Positions 1 through 11,031 of a stretch of 64,000 nucleotides of DNA are shown here, piece by piece. The notes under the pieces are model-generated. The model had not been told where the DNA came from, ran no database searches, and worked only from the letters and a program-made list of their open reading frames with translations. The DNA comes from Trichobilharzia szidati. Its lineage: Eukaryota; Platyhelminthes; Trematoda; Strigeidida; Schistosomatidae. Every line of letters starts with the position of its first letter. Positions within the stretch are counted from its first letter, which is position 1. The position numbers and the translations under genes are program-made. The stretch is taken from NCBI GenBank assembly GCA_944472155.2, contig OX235273.1, forward strand, positions 5,615,204-5,679,203, read 5' to 3'.

Positions 1-275
1 AGACAAAGCCACCTACTGTTTATGTTTTATTCCTTTACGTTCCCAGTGGAACAGAGGGGGCTTCAAGCTAGATTATTGAAGTTTTGGTGGCAGTAGAGTT
101 TTTGTTTTTGCTGGGTGGAGCTGCTAGTCTCATGCTCAACCTTCCCTCTTTACCAGTCATGTTACCGGTTTAGCGAGGTAAATGAGTGAGTTGGCCGGGG
201 ATGAAACCCCAAACCATATGCATGGCTGACAAGCATTTTACCGCTATGTTACTGACGCCTACAATCGCTGATGAT
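1..275 (-). repeat. SINE-gamma copy
   Basis: Read on the minus strand this begins with a tRNA-like head (a CGTCAGTAACATAGCGG-type A-box region and a degenerate B box) and ends near 20-60 in a segment like GTTCCACTGGGAACGTAAAGG followed by AATAAA. The same unit recurs at 9576, 31036, 57268 and 63296, all on the minus strand. The 3' tail resembles the 3' end of LINE-A, so mobilisation by that LINE is a reasonable inference. It is non-coding. Confidence 0.75.
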
Positions 276-379
276 ACTTTCTATTTTGGTGAACAATACC
301 ACTCAAAACAGACCATAGGTAGTATAAAGATATAAATATCCTAGACTGACAATACGGGACTAGAAGATATCGATTCCGT

Positions 380-665
380 GGAGGATTAATGTCTAAAGTT
401 GCACAAACTCAAACACTTACGAGTGAAAACCGACAAGTTGCTAGTAGAGATATTGAAGACAGGACTTCACGTGAACATAGGAAGGACGGCAGTGATGAAG
501 ATATCCAACAACCAAAACAACCAGTCACCATCAATGAGAGAAACCTAAACGAAATAATCGACCTAAATTACCTACGAAGCATCGTTTCAACTAAAGGTGA
601 CATGGATAGCGGTGCAAAAGTCAGTCAGGTTTGGGGTAAGCAAGATAGGCACTCATTATTCTGAA
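380..665 (+). mobile_element. LINE-A fragment (RT C-terminal part)
   Basis: The translation shows KVAQT...TSENRQ in a shifted frame, then QPVTINERNLNE...YLRSIVSTKG in the true LINE-A frame. These align with LQAKTDKL...PVTINGRDLKE...YLGNIVSTRG of the copy at 6746-7610. The frame switch shows at least one indel. It is truncated at both ends and no function is expected. Confidence 0.75.
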
Positions 666-1277
666 GTCCCTGTGAGATCTATGACAGTTAACACTTTGAA
701 CACGATTTGAATTCTTAGAAATCATTTCAAGTCACTACTTTTGTGTGGCTGAGAGGTATGGTGGACACATTACCCAAAGAAAGCCTTTTGGCCTGACATT
801 GAAGATAAGATGAACTTTTTTATAGAAAAGCTAAGCATCAGGGACTTCTCACAGCGTACCAGCCAAAAAAAATGCTATCACACGAAAAAGCCTTCAGAGG
901 GGGATTGAGATGAGTTGTACATACTCTCAGATGAGTGAGTAATCTCACATACAAGTCGGGCGAGTGGAACTCAAGGGAGTAGCGATGTATCGGGTGTTTG
1001 AGGGTGATAGGGACAATATTAAGTGAATAAGACATAACAGCCCAAATCTGGCCCTTTGATCAGCTGAAATAAGTAATGAAGAACAGAATCAAATAAAAAT
1101 ATTATCCTGAAACTCTATGCTTCACTCCGAGTCTAAGTAGCGAACTGTAACGCTACTAAGGCTTATCAGCAAAAATATTTCCAAAAATCATAATAACTGA
1201 AGCAGTATAGGGCGCGATACAACACAAGGTCTTGTTGAAATGTACCTTACCTATGCATGATGCTGACTTGTTCTTTG
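666..1277. other. No recognised feature
   Basis: Short open frames occur (for example 838-1035 minus), but they have no recognisable motif and no repeat partner in the window. Confidence 0.5.
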
Positions 1278-1390
1278 ATTGGATGGAGGATTTCATCATG
1301 AGCTAAGATCAGTTCGAGAACCACTGAAAAGCTTGGGAGTACTTGACAGCCGTTTCGTCTTAGTTTGGGACTCTTCAGACTGGGACTTGT
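1278..1390 (-). repeat. SINE-alpha 3' half
   Basis: The reverse complement contains the hammerhead-like core followed by the family signature AGTACTCCC...TGGTTCTC...AGCTCATGATGAAATCC. The tRNA-like head is missing. It is the same module as at 16744, 31480, 34060, 54775 and 61230. Confidence 0.8.
1340..1384 (-). ncRNA. Hammerhead-ribozyme-like core in SINE-alpha
   Basis: Minus strand: CTGAAGA (1372-1378), a stem II that can pair GTC with GAC, GAAA (1353-1356), then CGGCTGTC with the predicted cleavage triplet GTC ending at 1345. Conserved core bases C3, U4, G5, A6, G8, A9, G12, A13 and A14 are present. Helix III is only four pairs without a loop and helix I looks weak, so activity as a monomer is doubtful. 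Confidence 0.55.
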
Positions 1391-1423
1391 TCTTTAGCTA
1401 CTTATTACTTGTTCACAGTTAAT

Positions 1424-1915
1424 ATATTATTATTATTCACGTGGACGTCGAGTAGAACATAGGGCTTTAGCAGAACATTTTCATTTCACCATTTCCTCTG
1501 CAGTCCTATAAAGCTGGTCCCACTAATGCCTAAAATCCCTCATCTCCTCATGACTAGGTCTCTACGAAACCATCCGACCCCCAAGTCATCGTTTCCCACT
1601 CGGTTTCCATTCGGTTATACCCAACGCATCCGATACATATCCATTTTCTTCAAAATGTTTCTTGGTCAATAGGTCCTTGATCGATTCATTGCCACAGTAT
1701 ATTGTTGGTAATTCTTCAGTATGGAGCCATCGAAGGTGCCTGCTGTTGATAAAAGTCCACAATTGCCTGTTGGTAATGCTTTTGATGACGCGCAGTGCAA
1801 GTTTCTTACCCATTTAGAAGAAATGATTGACTCAACATTGGTGTTGGTCATCCAAATTTTAGTGTTTATCCTGAGTTTGTGCAGAAGATTTTCAAACGGA
1901 TATAGATTTATACAT
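1424..1915 (-). mobile_element. LINE-A 3' fragment
   Basis: The 3' end is at the left (ATTATTATTATTC then AGAACATAGGGCTT). Minus-strand translation gives pieces such as SITNRQLWTFINSRHLRWL, a decayed version of the family's NKLLQTFINNCLR region. Multiple stops and shifts are present, and the right end abuts a SINE-gamma-like unit. Confidence 0.8.
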
Positions 1916-2121
1916 ACTGAAGTGCGTCAGAGGCTCAGTGGTAGAATACTTGCCCCGGACAACGAATTGCTCAACCTCACTGACCCGGTAGCAGGCCTGG
2001 TAAACAGGGTTACTGACCTCACCCTGCAGAAACAAAACAAATAGCACTGCAGCTGAAACTTTCAAAGCACGTAGTGGAAGTCCTATGTTTCACACAGAAC
2101 TCAAAGGAATAAAAAATGACT
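1916..2121 (+). repeat. Diverged SINE-gamma-like copy
   Basis: It starts with GTGCGTCAGAGGCTCAGTGG, an A-box-like head, and ends with CTATGTTTCACACAGAACTC followed by AAAGGAATAAAA and a short GACT repeat. The tail again resembles the LINE-A terminus. Internal matches to SINE-gamma include TTGCTCAACCTCACTGACC and GGTAAACAGGGTT. Confidence 0.55.
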
Positions 2122-3240
2122 GACTGACTGGGTTCAGCGTTGAACTTTGCACAGATGTGCAGCAGTTCAAGTCGCCACACTCCCTCCTTGAAGCACACAC
2201 AACAAAAGAAGAAAGTATAAAGATATTCAAAATAGAGAAAGTAAACAAAGATTTAAGGCGAAAAAGAATGGTAACATCGAAGAACAATACAGTTCCATTA
2301 GGTATTATAAGTCACAAGGAGTGGATGCATCTGCGCCATTCATTGAGAACCATTTTGAGCCAACCAAACCACAAATTGTCTCCAGCATTCATTGGTGTTT
2401 ACCGTCCCAAGTACCCCAACCAGTCAAGAAGTCTACACCTTCCTACGTGGCTTAAACTAACTGTTGTGGATTTATTTCATTGACTGATGAAGCCATGTTT
2501 TGGTCTGACCATCACTACCTACCTCTTCTCCAACCTGATCCTAAATCAGCTAACATTGCCGGTCAAGGAAGGCGACGTCCAGGCATGCGTAACACATGCC
2601 CACCCTATTATGCCATTTCACATGGGAGATAGAAAGAAGACACCTATGATCAAAGACAGCTAAGTGGCTTTTTCATGTCTTCCACTTTCAATGAAAATGT
2701 CCAGGGCGGCGTAAACTGGCATATGCGAAACTAGCCTTCTGTATCCCTGGTGAGATTTCGTCAGCGATCAACCCAGTGGAGTTGGTTGATGCAAATTCCC
2801 AAATAAGTGAAGTGGTCGACATGCTCCAATAACCACTCCACTCCCTATTTCTAAGCTAGAAGTTAGTCAATGTAGTCCAGCCCTGTATTTTCATCATCTT
2901 ACATTTGACTAGAGCCAATTGCATATCAAATATTAGCAGATTGCATCTAAAGGTGTTCAGAAGACTTTGCATTTTGTCAGCGTGTTCACCTAGGAAGGAA
3001 GACTATATCATCCGCATGGTCTAAGTCAACGAGATTATTCCCTGGTGGTAGCAAGTCAATCCCTGAGTAGCTGAAGTCAGTTACGGTTAATTCCATTAGA
3101 ACTCCTATGACGGACGCCACTACCTTTCACCACAATTATCAGGCAACAAATCACCGTAAGCTCTCACCTAGCTGGCTGCATGAGTTCGAGTAGGGTGCGC
3201 CGATCAGTGCAATGTATTTTCTTGGCATTAAATTGAAGCC
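2122..3240 (-). mobile_element. LINE-B 3' half, RT fragment
   Basis: Minus-strand translation shows an RT catalytic segment, GIDLLPPGNNLVDLDHADDI, near 3020-3060. The 3' end near 2122-2500 is collinear with the plus-strand copy at 38437-39540. The A-D-D catalytic motif and C-terminus fit an RTE-type non-LTR element. The frame is broken repeatedly, the 5' part is absent, and open frames on the plus strand here are antisense shadows. Confidence 0.8.
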
Positions 3241-4304
3241 TATAAGAACAACGAATATCTAAAATTAGCTTTTATTGAGCACATCGTTATTGTTTATGCA
3301 TTTGATTATTTCATAGAGGCGTTTTACAAATCACTGTCTCGAATGCCTTTTATTTTCTTTATCCTGCTTTAATCCTCAAATGTTTTTTTCATCTGCTTTG
3401 AACTGTCTGCTTAGCAATGAAACAAAAATTATAAGCAGTAATCTCAAAAGCAGCAAGCAAACACCTAACTCTGTTTATTTTGTTTTGTTTATGAGTAGAA
3501 ATGTGTTTACACGCGATTCTGCATACTGATTTTATTCACACTTGTCTCACTGTTGATTTTGTCTAATCCCTATGTTGTGAGAGGAGGAGAGAAGAGGAAA
3601 TGAGGGTAGATTTGTTTTATTTTCAACATGTTTAAGTATTTTTTGTGGGATTTTATTTCCCGTTCATCGTTTGTGATTGAACTGAAATGCCAGGATCTCT
3701 ACAGATATGTCGCATCTCGATGTTCGCGGTCGGATAATGTATGATGTTTAAAATTATATTATTGGAATGATGGTGTTTGATGGAGGAATCTAGAATGGGC
3801 ATTTCGTCCTACTTATGAAGCTTGTCAGCTAGTTGGTGAACCTATATCTGCGGTCAGTGATTACAGAATCTCTGACACATGGACCCATCAAGCACTGATT
3901 TAAGTAACAAAGCTTTTTTCATGCTTTCTTTGCTTTGGTAATGCGATGTCTCAACTTCTCATCTTATCTGATTTCTCAACCTTACGATTTTACCTCCTCT
4001 TTTTTGATTTCTAAAATAGTTTTCGCCTTTTTGCTAGTTTATTACAATCGACTTGAACTAATTACATTATTATGCAACCTTTTCCATTTCTCGTCTACAT
4101 TGCATGAACTATCGGTGTATACAGTGAAGAAATGTAACTTCTCAGAACATTTGATTTATTACTTTAGCGTTTCTTGCTAACTGACACCATTCGATTGTTT
4201 CAGCTACTCTAAGAGTCACCTTACATTTTCCTGTACTTCGCATTCCAGTGAATCATACGGCTGCAAGTCTCACTTTCCCTCTTTTTCTGGCTTGTTAACA
4301 ATTT
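3241..4304. other. No recognised feature
   Basis: A/T-rich with a short GA-rich patch near 3580-3605. The small open frame at 3935-4180 has no motif and no repeat partner. Confidence 0.45.
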
Positions 4305-4332
4305 TGAAACAGGCAACAAGTGTTGTTAATAA

Positions 4333-4382
4333 AGTAGGATTTAGTGAATTCATCAAATTACGGTAGAACTCGTCAGCTGAAT
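4333..4382 (-). ncRNA. Decayed hammerhead motif, left arm
   Basis: Mirror of the motif at 5310-5358: CTGACGA is kept (4370-4376), but GAAA has become GTAA and the helix I partner has changed. Probably inactive. Confidence 0.45.
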
Positions 4383-4760
4383 ACGCTACATACACGGATA
4401 TATATGCCTTTGAAATTACATTAGGAGATATAAGACTGATAAGTAAACAAACCACATTGAATTAGTCATGCAGAAAGACAGGTGCGAATGTTTTACAGGT
4501 CATGTTCAATTAGATAAGTGGAGGAAGGGAGTATGAGAGATTGTAATTAAGATAAAATGGATTACGCTTCAATTACATCACTTAGATAAACAATTAGACA
4601 TTAGGGAATATATCAAGAATTGTAAACAGAGTTAAATCAATTGTAATAGTTATAATAGCAATAATAATAGTGTTGAAGTAAGTTAAGATAATCCTACTGA
4701 TAAAGGATAGTTTTAAATGGATCAATAATAATAATGATAGGTAGAATAATAAGTAAAACG

Positions 4761-5050
4761 TATTACCATGGTAGATTCAGAGTCACGACCATCCCTTTTT
4801 GTACACAGAGACCTGGTTTATAAACTCGAATTGCTAAAGCCTCTGCGACTGCAAGCATCTTTTTGTTTCTTTGTCCGCTGACAATAGTGAATGAGGTTTT
4901 TACCACTTTGCATTCAGGTGTTTTCAACCATTTTGGCAAATGCTCCATCATGCGATGAGTAGACAATCGCCTTTCTGTACGACCGATGTATTTGCTTCCA
5001 CAAACAAACTGAAATTGATATACGCAGTTTGAAGTGCCGATACTGAAGTG
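4761..5050 (-). pseudogene. PLE GIY-YIG endonuclease fragment
   Basis: Minus-strand translation reads NCVYQFQFVCGSKYIGRTER then LSTHRMMEHLPKWL and ends AEALAIRVYKPGLCVQKG...LNLPW followed by a stop. VYQF...KYIGRTER is the GIY-YIG signature, and the last block is the PLE C-terminus also seen at 42756-43110 and 60290-60420. RT is absent. The final 67 codons are open, but the domain is incomplete. Confidence 0.85.
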
Positions 5051-5309
5051 CTGATATTACTCTGTTTGCAATTCTTGATATATTCCCTAATGTCTAATTG
5101 TTTATCTAAGTGATGTAATTGAAGCGTAATGCATTTTATCTTAATTTCAATCTCTCAGACTCCCTTCCTCCACTTATCTAATTGAACATGACCTGTAAAA
5201 CATTCGCACCTGTCTTTCTGCATGACTAATTCAATGTGGTTTGTTTACTTATCAGTCTTATATCTCTCGAATTAATTTCAGTAGTATATATATCCGTGTA
5301 TGTATAGTG

Positions 5310-5358
5310 TTCAGCTGACGAGTTCCACCGAAATTTGATGAATTCCTTAAATCCTGAA
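5310..5358 (+). ncRNA. Type I hammerhead ribozyme candidate in PLE tail
   Basis: Helix I TTCAG (5310-5314) pairs with CTGAA (5354-5358). The core is CTGACGA (5315-5321) and GAAA (5330-5333). Helix III ATTT...AAAT (from 5333 and up to 5352) includes the canonical A15.1-U16.1 pair, and the cleavage triplet is ATC (5351-5353). Stem II (GTTCCACC) pairs poorly. Hammerheads are known in PLE pseudo-LTRs, which supports the call. No tertiary contact could be judged. Confidence 0.7.
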
Positions 5359-5393
5359 TTATTAGACTTTGTTGCTTGTTTTAAATTCATATC

Positions 5394-6214
5394 GGGAAAC
5401 AAATATTTTCAATTATTAACGATTATTAAACAAGGCGGGGGTTAGGCCAACGTTGGGCATGAATCAAATTTGGACGTCATACGTGGCTTGCGAGATTTCT
5501 ACGAATAAGCCATCAACTCAAATTACTCTTTACACATACTTAGAATTTCATATTCATATTATTACGTAACTTCCACTGCCTTACTCAACTTTTCTCATCC
5601 ATTGACAACTCATTATCTCTTCGTGAAAACAAATTCTATATCAAAGCGATTGTACAATCAAACAGCAGAATGAATTCTCCCATAATACAGCCTATTCTCT
5701 GAATACTAATTGCCTTGTACTCTCCATTAAAATACATTCCCACTGAACTTGAAACATAATCAATTCTGACTCCTTTTCCATATCTATTCCACATACATTT
5801 CACTTGAAATTAATTACTTTTTGAGATCTGAAATTTATTCAAATGAATTAAATTAGAAAACTGTATCAATTAAACGATTTTGTTTTATTTTTCAAAATGG
5901 CGGTTTTTTCAAATTTAAAGTTCGCGGAAAATTAAACAGCTCATAATTTTATCTGACCAATTTGTTTCGTTTTTCTTGGAATAAGAGTCGGGGCTATTTC
6001 AGTTCAACGGTGAATGAAATAGAGTGGGTTATGTAACCCGAAAAACTTAGAGATGGATCACAGAATAGATTAGACTATAAGAATATCAGGAAAAATGTGA
6101 CATTTCGGCTTCATACATTTTATACAAGATATCTACATCAATAAGTTATACAGTAAATTCCTTAATTATTTTAACAAGTCACTTGGAAAAACTTATTAAA
6201 AGATACATTTGAGC
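5394..6214. other. No gene; possible PLE-tail remnant
   Basis: A/T-rich and without an open frame of interest. AGCGATTGTACAATC...AATGAATTC near 5645-5675 resembles the PLE 3'-end motif at 47200-47235, but this is weak. Confidence 0.4.
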
Positions 6215-6290
6215 AATAAGTATAAAACTTGGTCCCTGTGGTAGAGTATAACTCCATTATAGGTAAGATTTTATTTCAATAAATCACACA
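6215..6290 (-). repeat. Inverted PLE 3' tail
   Basis: CTGTGGTAGAGTATAACT is the reverse complement of AATTATACTCTACCACAG in the tail of the plus-strand PLE at 48738-49650. It lies directly before a plus-strand PLE body, so tail and body are inverted relative to each other. Confidence 0.55.
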
Positions 6291-6745
6291 GTGGTATGCA
6301 GTAATAACAATGGTGAAATTAATAATGATAGCATAAATAACAGGGAATATAAGGCATCTTTAGTTACACCATATAAGGAGGGGAAATCTGAGACCCTATG
6401 TAGGATTCTCAATAAAGCAGGAATTGGAGTGGTGGCATTCAAACCTACAAACTCACTCAAGTAGGACAAGCTCTATAGGCTAAAGTATCCGGTGGACCCA
6501 ATTAAACACCACAATATAATTTACAGAATACCTTGCAATGAGTGTTAGTTAAGTCAACCACATAGATTAGTAAGACGAGTAGATCGGGGTGATCAGATTG
6601 TCAGAACATAAGAATTAAGCTCAGGTAACAACGACTGATTCCACGAAGGTAAGTAATTTGGAAAGGAGCTCAGCAGTTGCACTGCATTCATTAACAATGG
6701 AAAATCACACGATATGGTGGAGGAGGGTTAAAATTCTAAGAAGTC
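6291..6745 (+). pseudogene. PLE connector and endonuclease fragment
   Basis: The translation gives VTPYKEGKSETLCRILNKAG then NIIYRIPCNEC and, after shifts, LERSSAVALHSLTMENHTI with VKILRS. The NIIYRIPCNEC block is the start of the GIY-YIG domain. A near-full homologue lies at 48738-49480. Stops and frameshifts disable it, and its 3' end is cut by LINE-A at about 6746. Confidence 0.8.
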
Positions 6746-7610
6746 ATACTCGATTACTACGGCGCACCCCAAATATTCATCAACCTTATTCAACAGCTGT
6801 ACGACAACGGCAAATGTCAAGTGATCCACAACGGAAAACTCAGCGAAGCGTTTGGAGTAAACACAGGAGTCAGACAAGGGTGCTTATTATCACCAATGAT
6901 ATTCCTAATTGTGGTGGACTGGATTATGCGTCAGACAGTGGGAAACCAGGAGACAGGTATAGCCTGGACCGACGTGAAGAACCTAGGAGACCTAGATTTC
7001 GCGCGTGGATGATTTATGTTTGATGTCACACAAAATCGAAGACTTACAAGCGAAAACCGACAAACTGGTCAAAGAAGCAGCAAAGACAGGACTCCAGGTG
7101 AACATAGACAAGACGGAGGTTATGAAAATAAACAACCACCACCAACAACGACAACAGCAGCAACATCCAGTGACAATCACCATCAATGGAAGGGATTTGA
7201 AAGAAGTCACTTCATTCACTTATCTAGGGAACATTGTCTCAACTAGAGGAGCAACCGACGAGGATGTCAAATCGAGAATCAGGAAGGCGAGGAACACATT
7301 CATCAACCTGAAACCAATCTGGAAGTCTTCGTCACTCCTCAGCATCAACAACAAAATTCGGATTTTCAATACAGACGTCAAGTCAGTCAGTTCTTCTATA
7401 CGGATCAGAAGCTTGGCAGCGGGTCACAAAGAATATTTCCAACAGCCTGTTGCGGACCTTTATCAACAGCTGTCTTCGTTCTATGCTCAAGATCAGATGG
7501 CCGGAAAGAATCACAAACAAGAAACTATGGGAAGAAACAAAACTAGAACCAGTCACTCAACAAATATGCAGGAAAAAGTGGAGAAGAATTGCATTAGGGA
7601 TTTTTTACCG
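6746..7610 (+). pseudogene. LINE-A reverse transcriptase fragment
   Basis: Encodes FINLIQQLYDNGKCQVIHNG then TGVRQGCLLSPMIFLIVVDW, a classic non-LTR RT block, then the degraded catalytic region (DLDFA-RVDDLCLMSHKIED), KTGLQVNIDKTEVMKINN, a Gln-rich run, YLGNIVSTRGATDEDVKSRI, and a decayed C-terminus. A frameshift interrupts the FADD catalytic motif near 7000-7010. The piece at 7005-7400 is open. The 5' endonuclease part is missing. Confidence 0.88.
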
Positions 7611-8028
7611 TATATAGATATATTTGGTGTTCTTATGTTACTTGAGTTGGTTAGTTGAACTGCAAAGCTTTCATTATCTCCCTGAATATCTTAGATGCCA
7701 TGAGGTGAGCCTTCTGAATTCTCTATGACTTGATTTTTTATCATAAGAAAAGAACACAGTCACACAATCAAAAGGTTAAGTAACATGCCAATGAAACGTT
7801 CAACATCACTAGAGGTGAATGCAATACTATGAAAAGTTCCAAGTCAGGCGACTCAATTCACCTGTCATCTGAAAGCCCAATTTACTGTTCAGGTCACCGC
7901 TGATGGTGCCGTCTAGAATGATAAAGAATATTTCGGAAGTCAGCTATCCAACCTAAAGAGCATACTTAATAATATCAATATAATTTTTGAAATTTTTAAA
8001 CAATCATAGCACAGCTTCATAGCAAACT
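7611..8028. other. No gene; weak repeat similarity
   Basis: GAGTTGGTTAGTTGAACTGC near 7640-7660 followed by AAAGCTTTCATT resembles a stretch at 53455-53500, so a further unnamed repeat may be present. Confidence 0.35.
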
Positions 8029-9165
8029 TCGACCGGAGCAGGCTGGATTAATGAGGAACAAGTCATGCATCGATCAAATTGCAATACTACGTATTGTAAT
8101 TCAACAGAGCTTGGAATGGCAGTCAATTCTCATTCTATCTCAACTTCATCGACTTTGTAAAGGCCTTCGGAAGCCTCGGTCGAGTGGTGATTTGGCAACT
8201 ACTTCGCCACATTGGGGTACCGCCAACAATTATAAATCTCATCCAACATTTGTACGACAATGCTGCGTGCCAAGTTATCCACAACGAGAAACTCACGGAA
8301 TCCTTCGAAGAATTGGAGACGGGGGTAAGACAAGCTGCCTGGCTGCCCACTATCTCCAAAGATTTTCCTGATTGCGGCAGAGTGAATAATGCGACAGACA
8401 GAAGGCAACTAGGAGATAGGCATAAAGTGGACTGACACAAAACTTGGAGGATCTGGACTTCGCCAATGATGATATTTACCTGATTTCCCACAAACTGCTG
8501 GAAGATATGCAAGTGAAAAGCAACAAGTTGGTAGAAGAAGCATCCAGAGAAGATAGGAATGACTTCGGTTGAAAACAGAGAAAGCAGATGTGGTGATTAA
8601 GATTCCTGGCCAACACCAACAGCAACGACAACAAAGAACAATCGGCATAAATGGGAAGAACCTGAAAGAAACAACCTCCTTCACCTACCTGGGAAGCATC
8701 ATTTCAACTACAGACGGAACTGACGAGGATATCAAAGCAGGAGTCGGAAAAGCAAGACAAGCTTTCACTACTCTCACCAAGTCTGTGTGGAGGTCAACAG
8801 CACTCAGCATCAAAAATAAGATCCGGATTTTCAACTCCAATGTGAAGTCAGTGCCACTTACTATATGGATCAGAGGCTTGGCTCGTCATAAAGAGCACCT
8901 CAAACAAACGACAGAACTTCAATAACAGCTGTCTTCGCTCAATACTCAAGATCGGGTGGCCAGAAAAGATTAGCAGCAGGGATCGTTGATCGTCAATGCG
9001 AAGGTGAGATGGAGGACGGTATGTGAAAAGGAGATGAAAGCATATGGGCAGATTTGGAACCAGATGAAAACGTCGACAGAGAACCGAAGACAATAGACAC
9101 GTGCATCTGAAGGCCCATGTTCCTCTAGGAACTAAAGGAAACAATGATAACATAACACAGCTGTA
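8029..9165 (+). pseudogene. LINE-A RT to 3' end, longest copy with finger motifs
   Basis: It starts with RPEQAGLMRNKSCIDQIA and QQSLEW, the conserved RT finger segment, followed by FIDFVKAFGS (motif A, usually F-x-D-F-x-K-A-F-D-S, here D to G), VKTGVRQ-like and FANDDIYL-like blocks, the Gln-rich run, then YLGSIISTTDGTDEDIKAGV. It reaches the true 3' end GTTCCTCTAGGAACTAAAGG near 9120-9150. Several frameshifts and stops make it non-functional. The endonuclease domain is missing. Confidence 0.88.
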
Positions 9166-9575
9166 AAATAAATTATTCCTGTTTAATAGTAATAATATTA
9201 TTAACAGATTCTTCTTCCCCCCCCCACACCCGAGAAAAGGATGATTTTATGAAGTTTTGATTAATTTTTCAGCTGTATTTTTCTAAAAAGACAGCTTAAT
9301 AGAACAAAGTATATCGAAAATATCTCTCTTCAATTATCAATTATTATTACTGTTAATATTATTATTATTGTTATTACATAAAAAATTAAAGCGAAACTTT
9401 AATGGCTGACATATATATTTCTGTGTAATTTCAACTTTTTGAGATAGCTGTTCAAATATAAAAAGCTTTTCACCTGTTATGACTGTTAAACTCGTCAAAA
9501 CAAAATAAAGCTATACAATAAAAGTTTTTCGATTGAGCTATCCTACAGAAAAAGGTTATTTATTTATTATTTATT
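9166..9575. other. A/T-rich spacer
   Basis: It contains ATT/ATA simple-sequence runs and an ATTTATTT run near 9560-9585. No gene or family match. Confidence 0.4.
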
Positions 9576-9822
9576 TATTTATTTTACTTCTTTACGTTCC
9601 CAATAGGACATCATAGGGCTTCAATTTCGAGCCTTAAAGGTTCGACAGCAGTAGCTTTATTGTTAAGCAGATGGATTGTTAGCCTCACTCCCAATGTACG
9701 CTCTTTGCTAGGCTTATTACCAGCTAGGTGAGGTTTAGGAGTTCATCGGTGGCCAGGGATCAAATCGTGATCCACCTGAGTGGCTGGCAACCATTCTACC
9801 TCTGAGCCACAGTAGCACAGCA
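9576..9822 (-). repeat. SINE-gamma copy
   Basis: It matches 1-275 and 63296-63540 in order: TTTACGTTCCCAATAGGACA, GGGCTTCAA, GTTAGCCTCACTCCCAA, GCTCTTTGCTAGGC, GTGATCCACCTGAGTGGC and GAGCCACAGTAGCACAG. The tRNA-like head is at the right end on the minus strand. Confidence 0.75.
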
Positions 9823-10255
9823 AAAAGAGGCGGTGGAGTGGTAATCAAAAATCTCTTCCTTATTTGTAAATCAAAATGGAGGTCCTGTTCGTCGTATGTT
9901 TCATTCTTTATCATCGTAGAAAGTAATTTAGCTCATACATGTAATGTGTGTATAAGTGAATGATTATTTCAAGAATCCCTCCTAAACGTTACATCATCCC
10001 TATAGATTTCCGTTTATAATAAATGCTCTGCATTTCATGTTTTCCAGGATTGTTTATGCTTTTAAGGAGAGATTAAAACTTGAATTGGTGCACTTTTGCA
10101 CCAAGTTCTACTTTAAGATCTCATTTCGGTTCAGTAATTGTAATTCTGAGAACAATCGATTTCAGCTGTCGTTATCTAGTGAGAAATGCAGTAATTCACT
10201 CACAATTTAACTCAGGTATCCAATGAACCATAATTTTTAATGGAAACATCAAACA
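9823..10255. other. No recognised feature
   Basis: No open frame or family match was found. Confidence 0.4.
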
Positions 10256-10620
10256 TGAAACATTGAGCTTCAACCGCACGTCCCCAATTTGTTCTATTTT
10301 CTGCTGTCCTCTTCAGCTGGCCACACTATTGCTCATAATCTCTGATCTCCTCCTCACAAGAACTCCTATATTTCACCATCGGCCCTATTCCCAATTCACC
10401 GTTTTCTATTTGAGTTCCACTCCATCAATGGTCTGGCGTGCGATGTCATTCGACGGTCTCATCAGTGGTATATGCCTAATCAGCCTTCATTTTCTTCTAC
10501 ATGTTCAACTGTAGATAAAATTCTGTAACATTTTGGAAATGCTTTACGCGTTGTGCAAATTTTTGACCCATATATAGAAGAACAGTTATTTATTGCTGTG
10601 TAGATTCACTTAAATCTATC
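10256..10620 (-). mobile_element. LINE-A 3' fragment
   Basis: The reverse complement carries the family's ribonuclease-independent C-terminal region and 3' end: GGCGTGCGATGTCATTCGAC corresponds to the codons after the I-G-H-T-L-R-x-P block. The start GAGCTTCAACCGCACGTC at 10264 is the 3' terminus. It is heavily decayed. Confidence 0.75.
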
Positions 10621-10960
10621 AGTGAAGTGTGGAATATAATCAATCTCTACCTCTTACTCAGAAATGCTTGATCTCAAAGACTTCTTGAGGAGTACCCTTG
10701 GATAAAAAAGCAAATCAGATGTGGACAGGAGTGCGTCCGTTAACATCTTCATGGTTTGCCTCTATCCAGTACTTGATTCCGTCTACATGTACAAACATGA
10801 TTTCAAGTAAGGCAAGTGTATGCACGTTGAGCCCTTGTTACTTCAAATAATGAGGTATGCTATACGTTAAGTTAAGAGATCCACTATCACTGTTTGGACA
10901 TCTTTTCACTAAAAAGCTTTATTGGTGAGAACATATTATATTACAAAGTTTAAATATTAC
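10621..10960. other. No recognised feature
   Basis: Nothing recognisable on either strand. Confidence 0.4.
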
Positions 10961-11031
10961 ACGCCAGTCTAATATCAGAAGCACTTCATATCAAGTGGAA
11001 TCCAAATTGCCTAAATAGGAATGATTTATTT

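Larger units (their letters stand above)
4305..5393. repeat. PLE palindrome: inverted tails around an endonuclease fragment
   Basis: About 330 bp at 4305-4636 is repeated in inverted orientation at 5059-5393 with high similarity (for example the TATCAAGAATTG region mirrored by CAATTCTTGATA). The loop at 4637-5058 holds a minus-strand PLE GIY-YIG domain. Penelope-like elements are known to carry terminal pseudo-LTRs in direct or inverted order, so I read the arms as inverted pseudo-LTRs. The right arm keeps a hammerhead-like motif that has decayed in the left arm. Confidence 0.8.

Noticed and set aside
2157..2483. Plus-strand open frame of 108 codons
   Set aside because: Antisense to the 3' end of LINE-B; the equivalent minus-strand frame at 39166-39531 is antisense to the other copy.
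6284..6469. Minus-strand frame (and its twin at 48735-48917)
   Set aside because: Two copies exist because both are antisense to the same PLE segment (plus-strand TPYKEGKSETL); not a gene.
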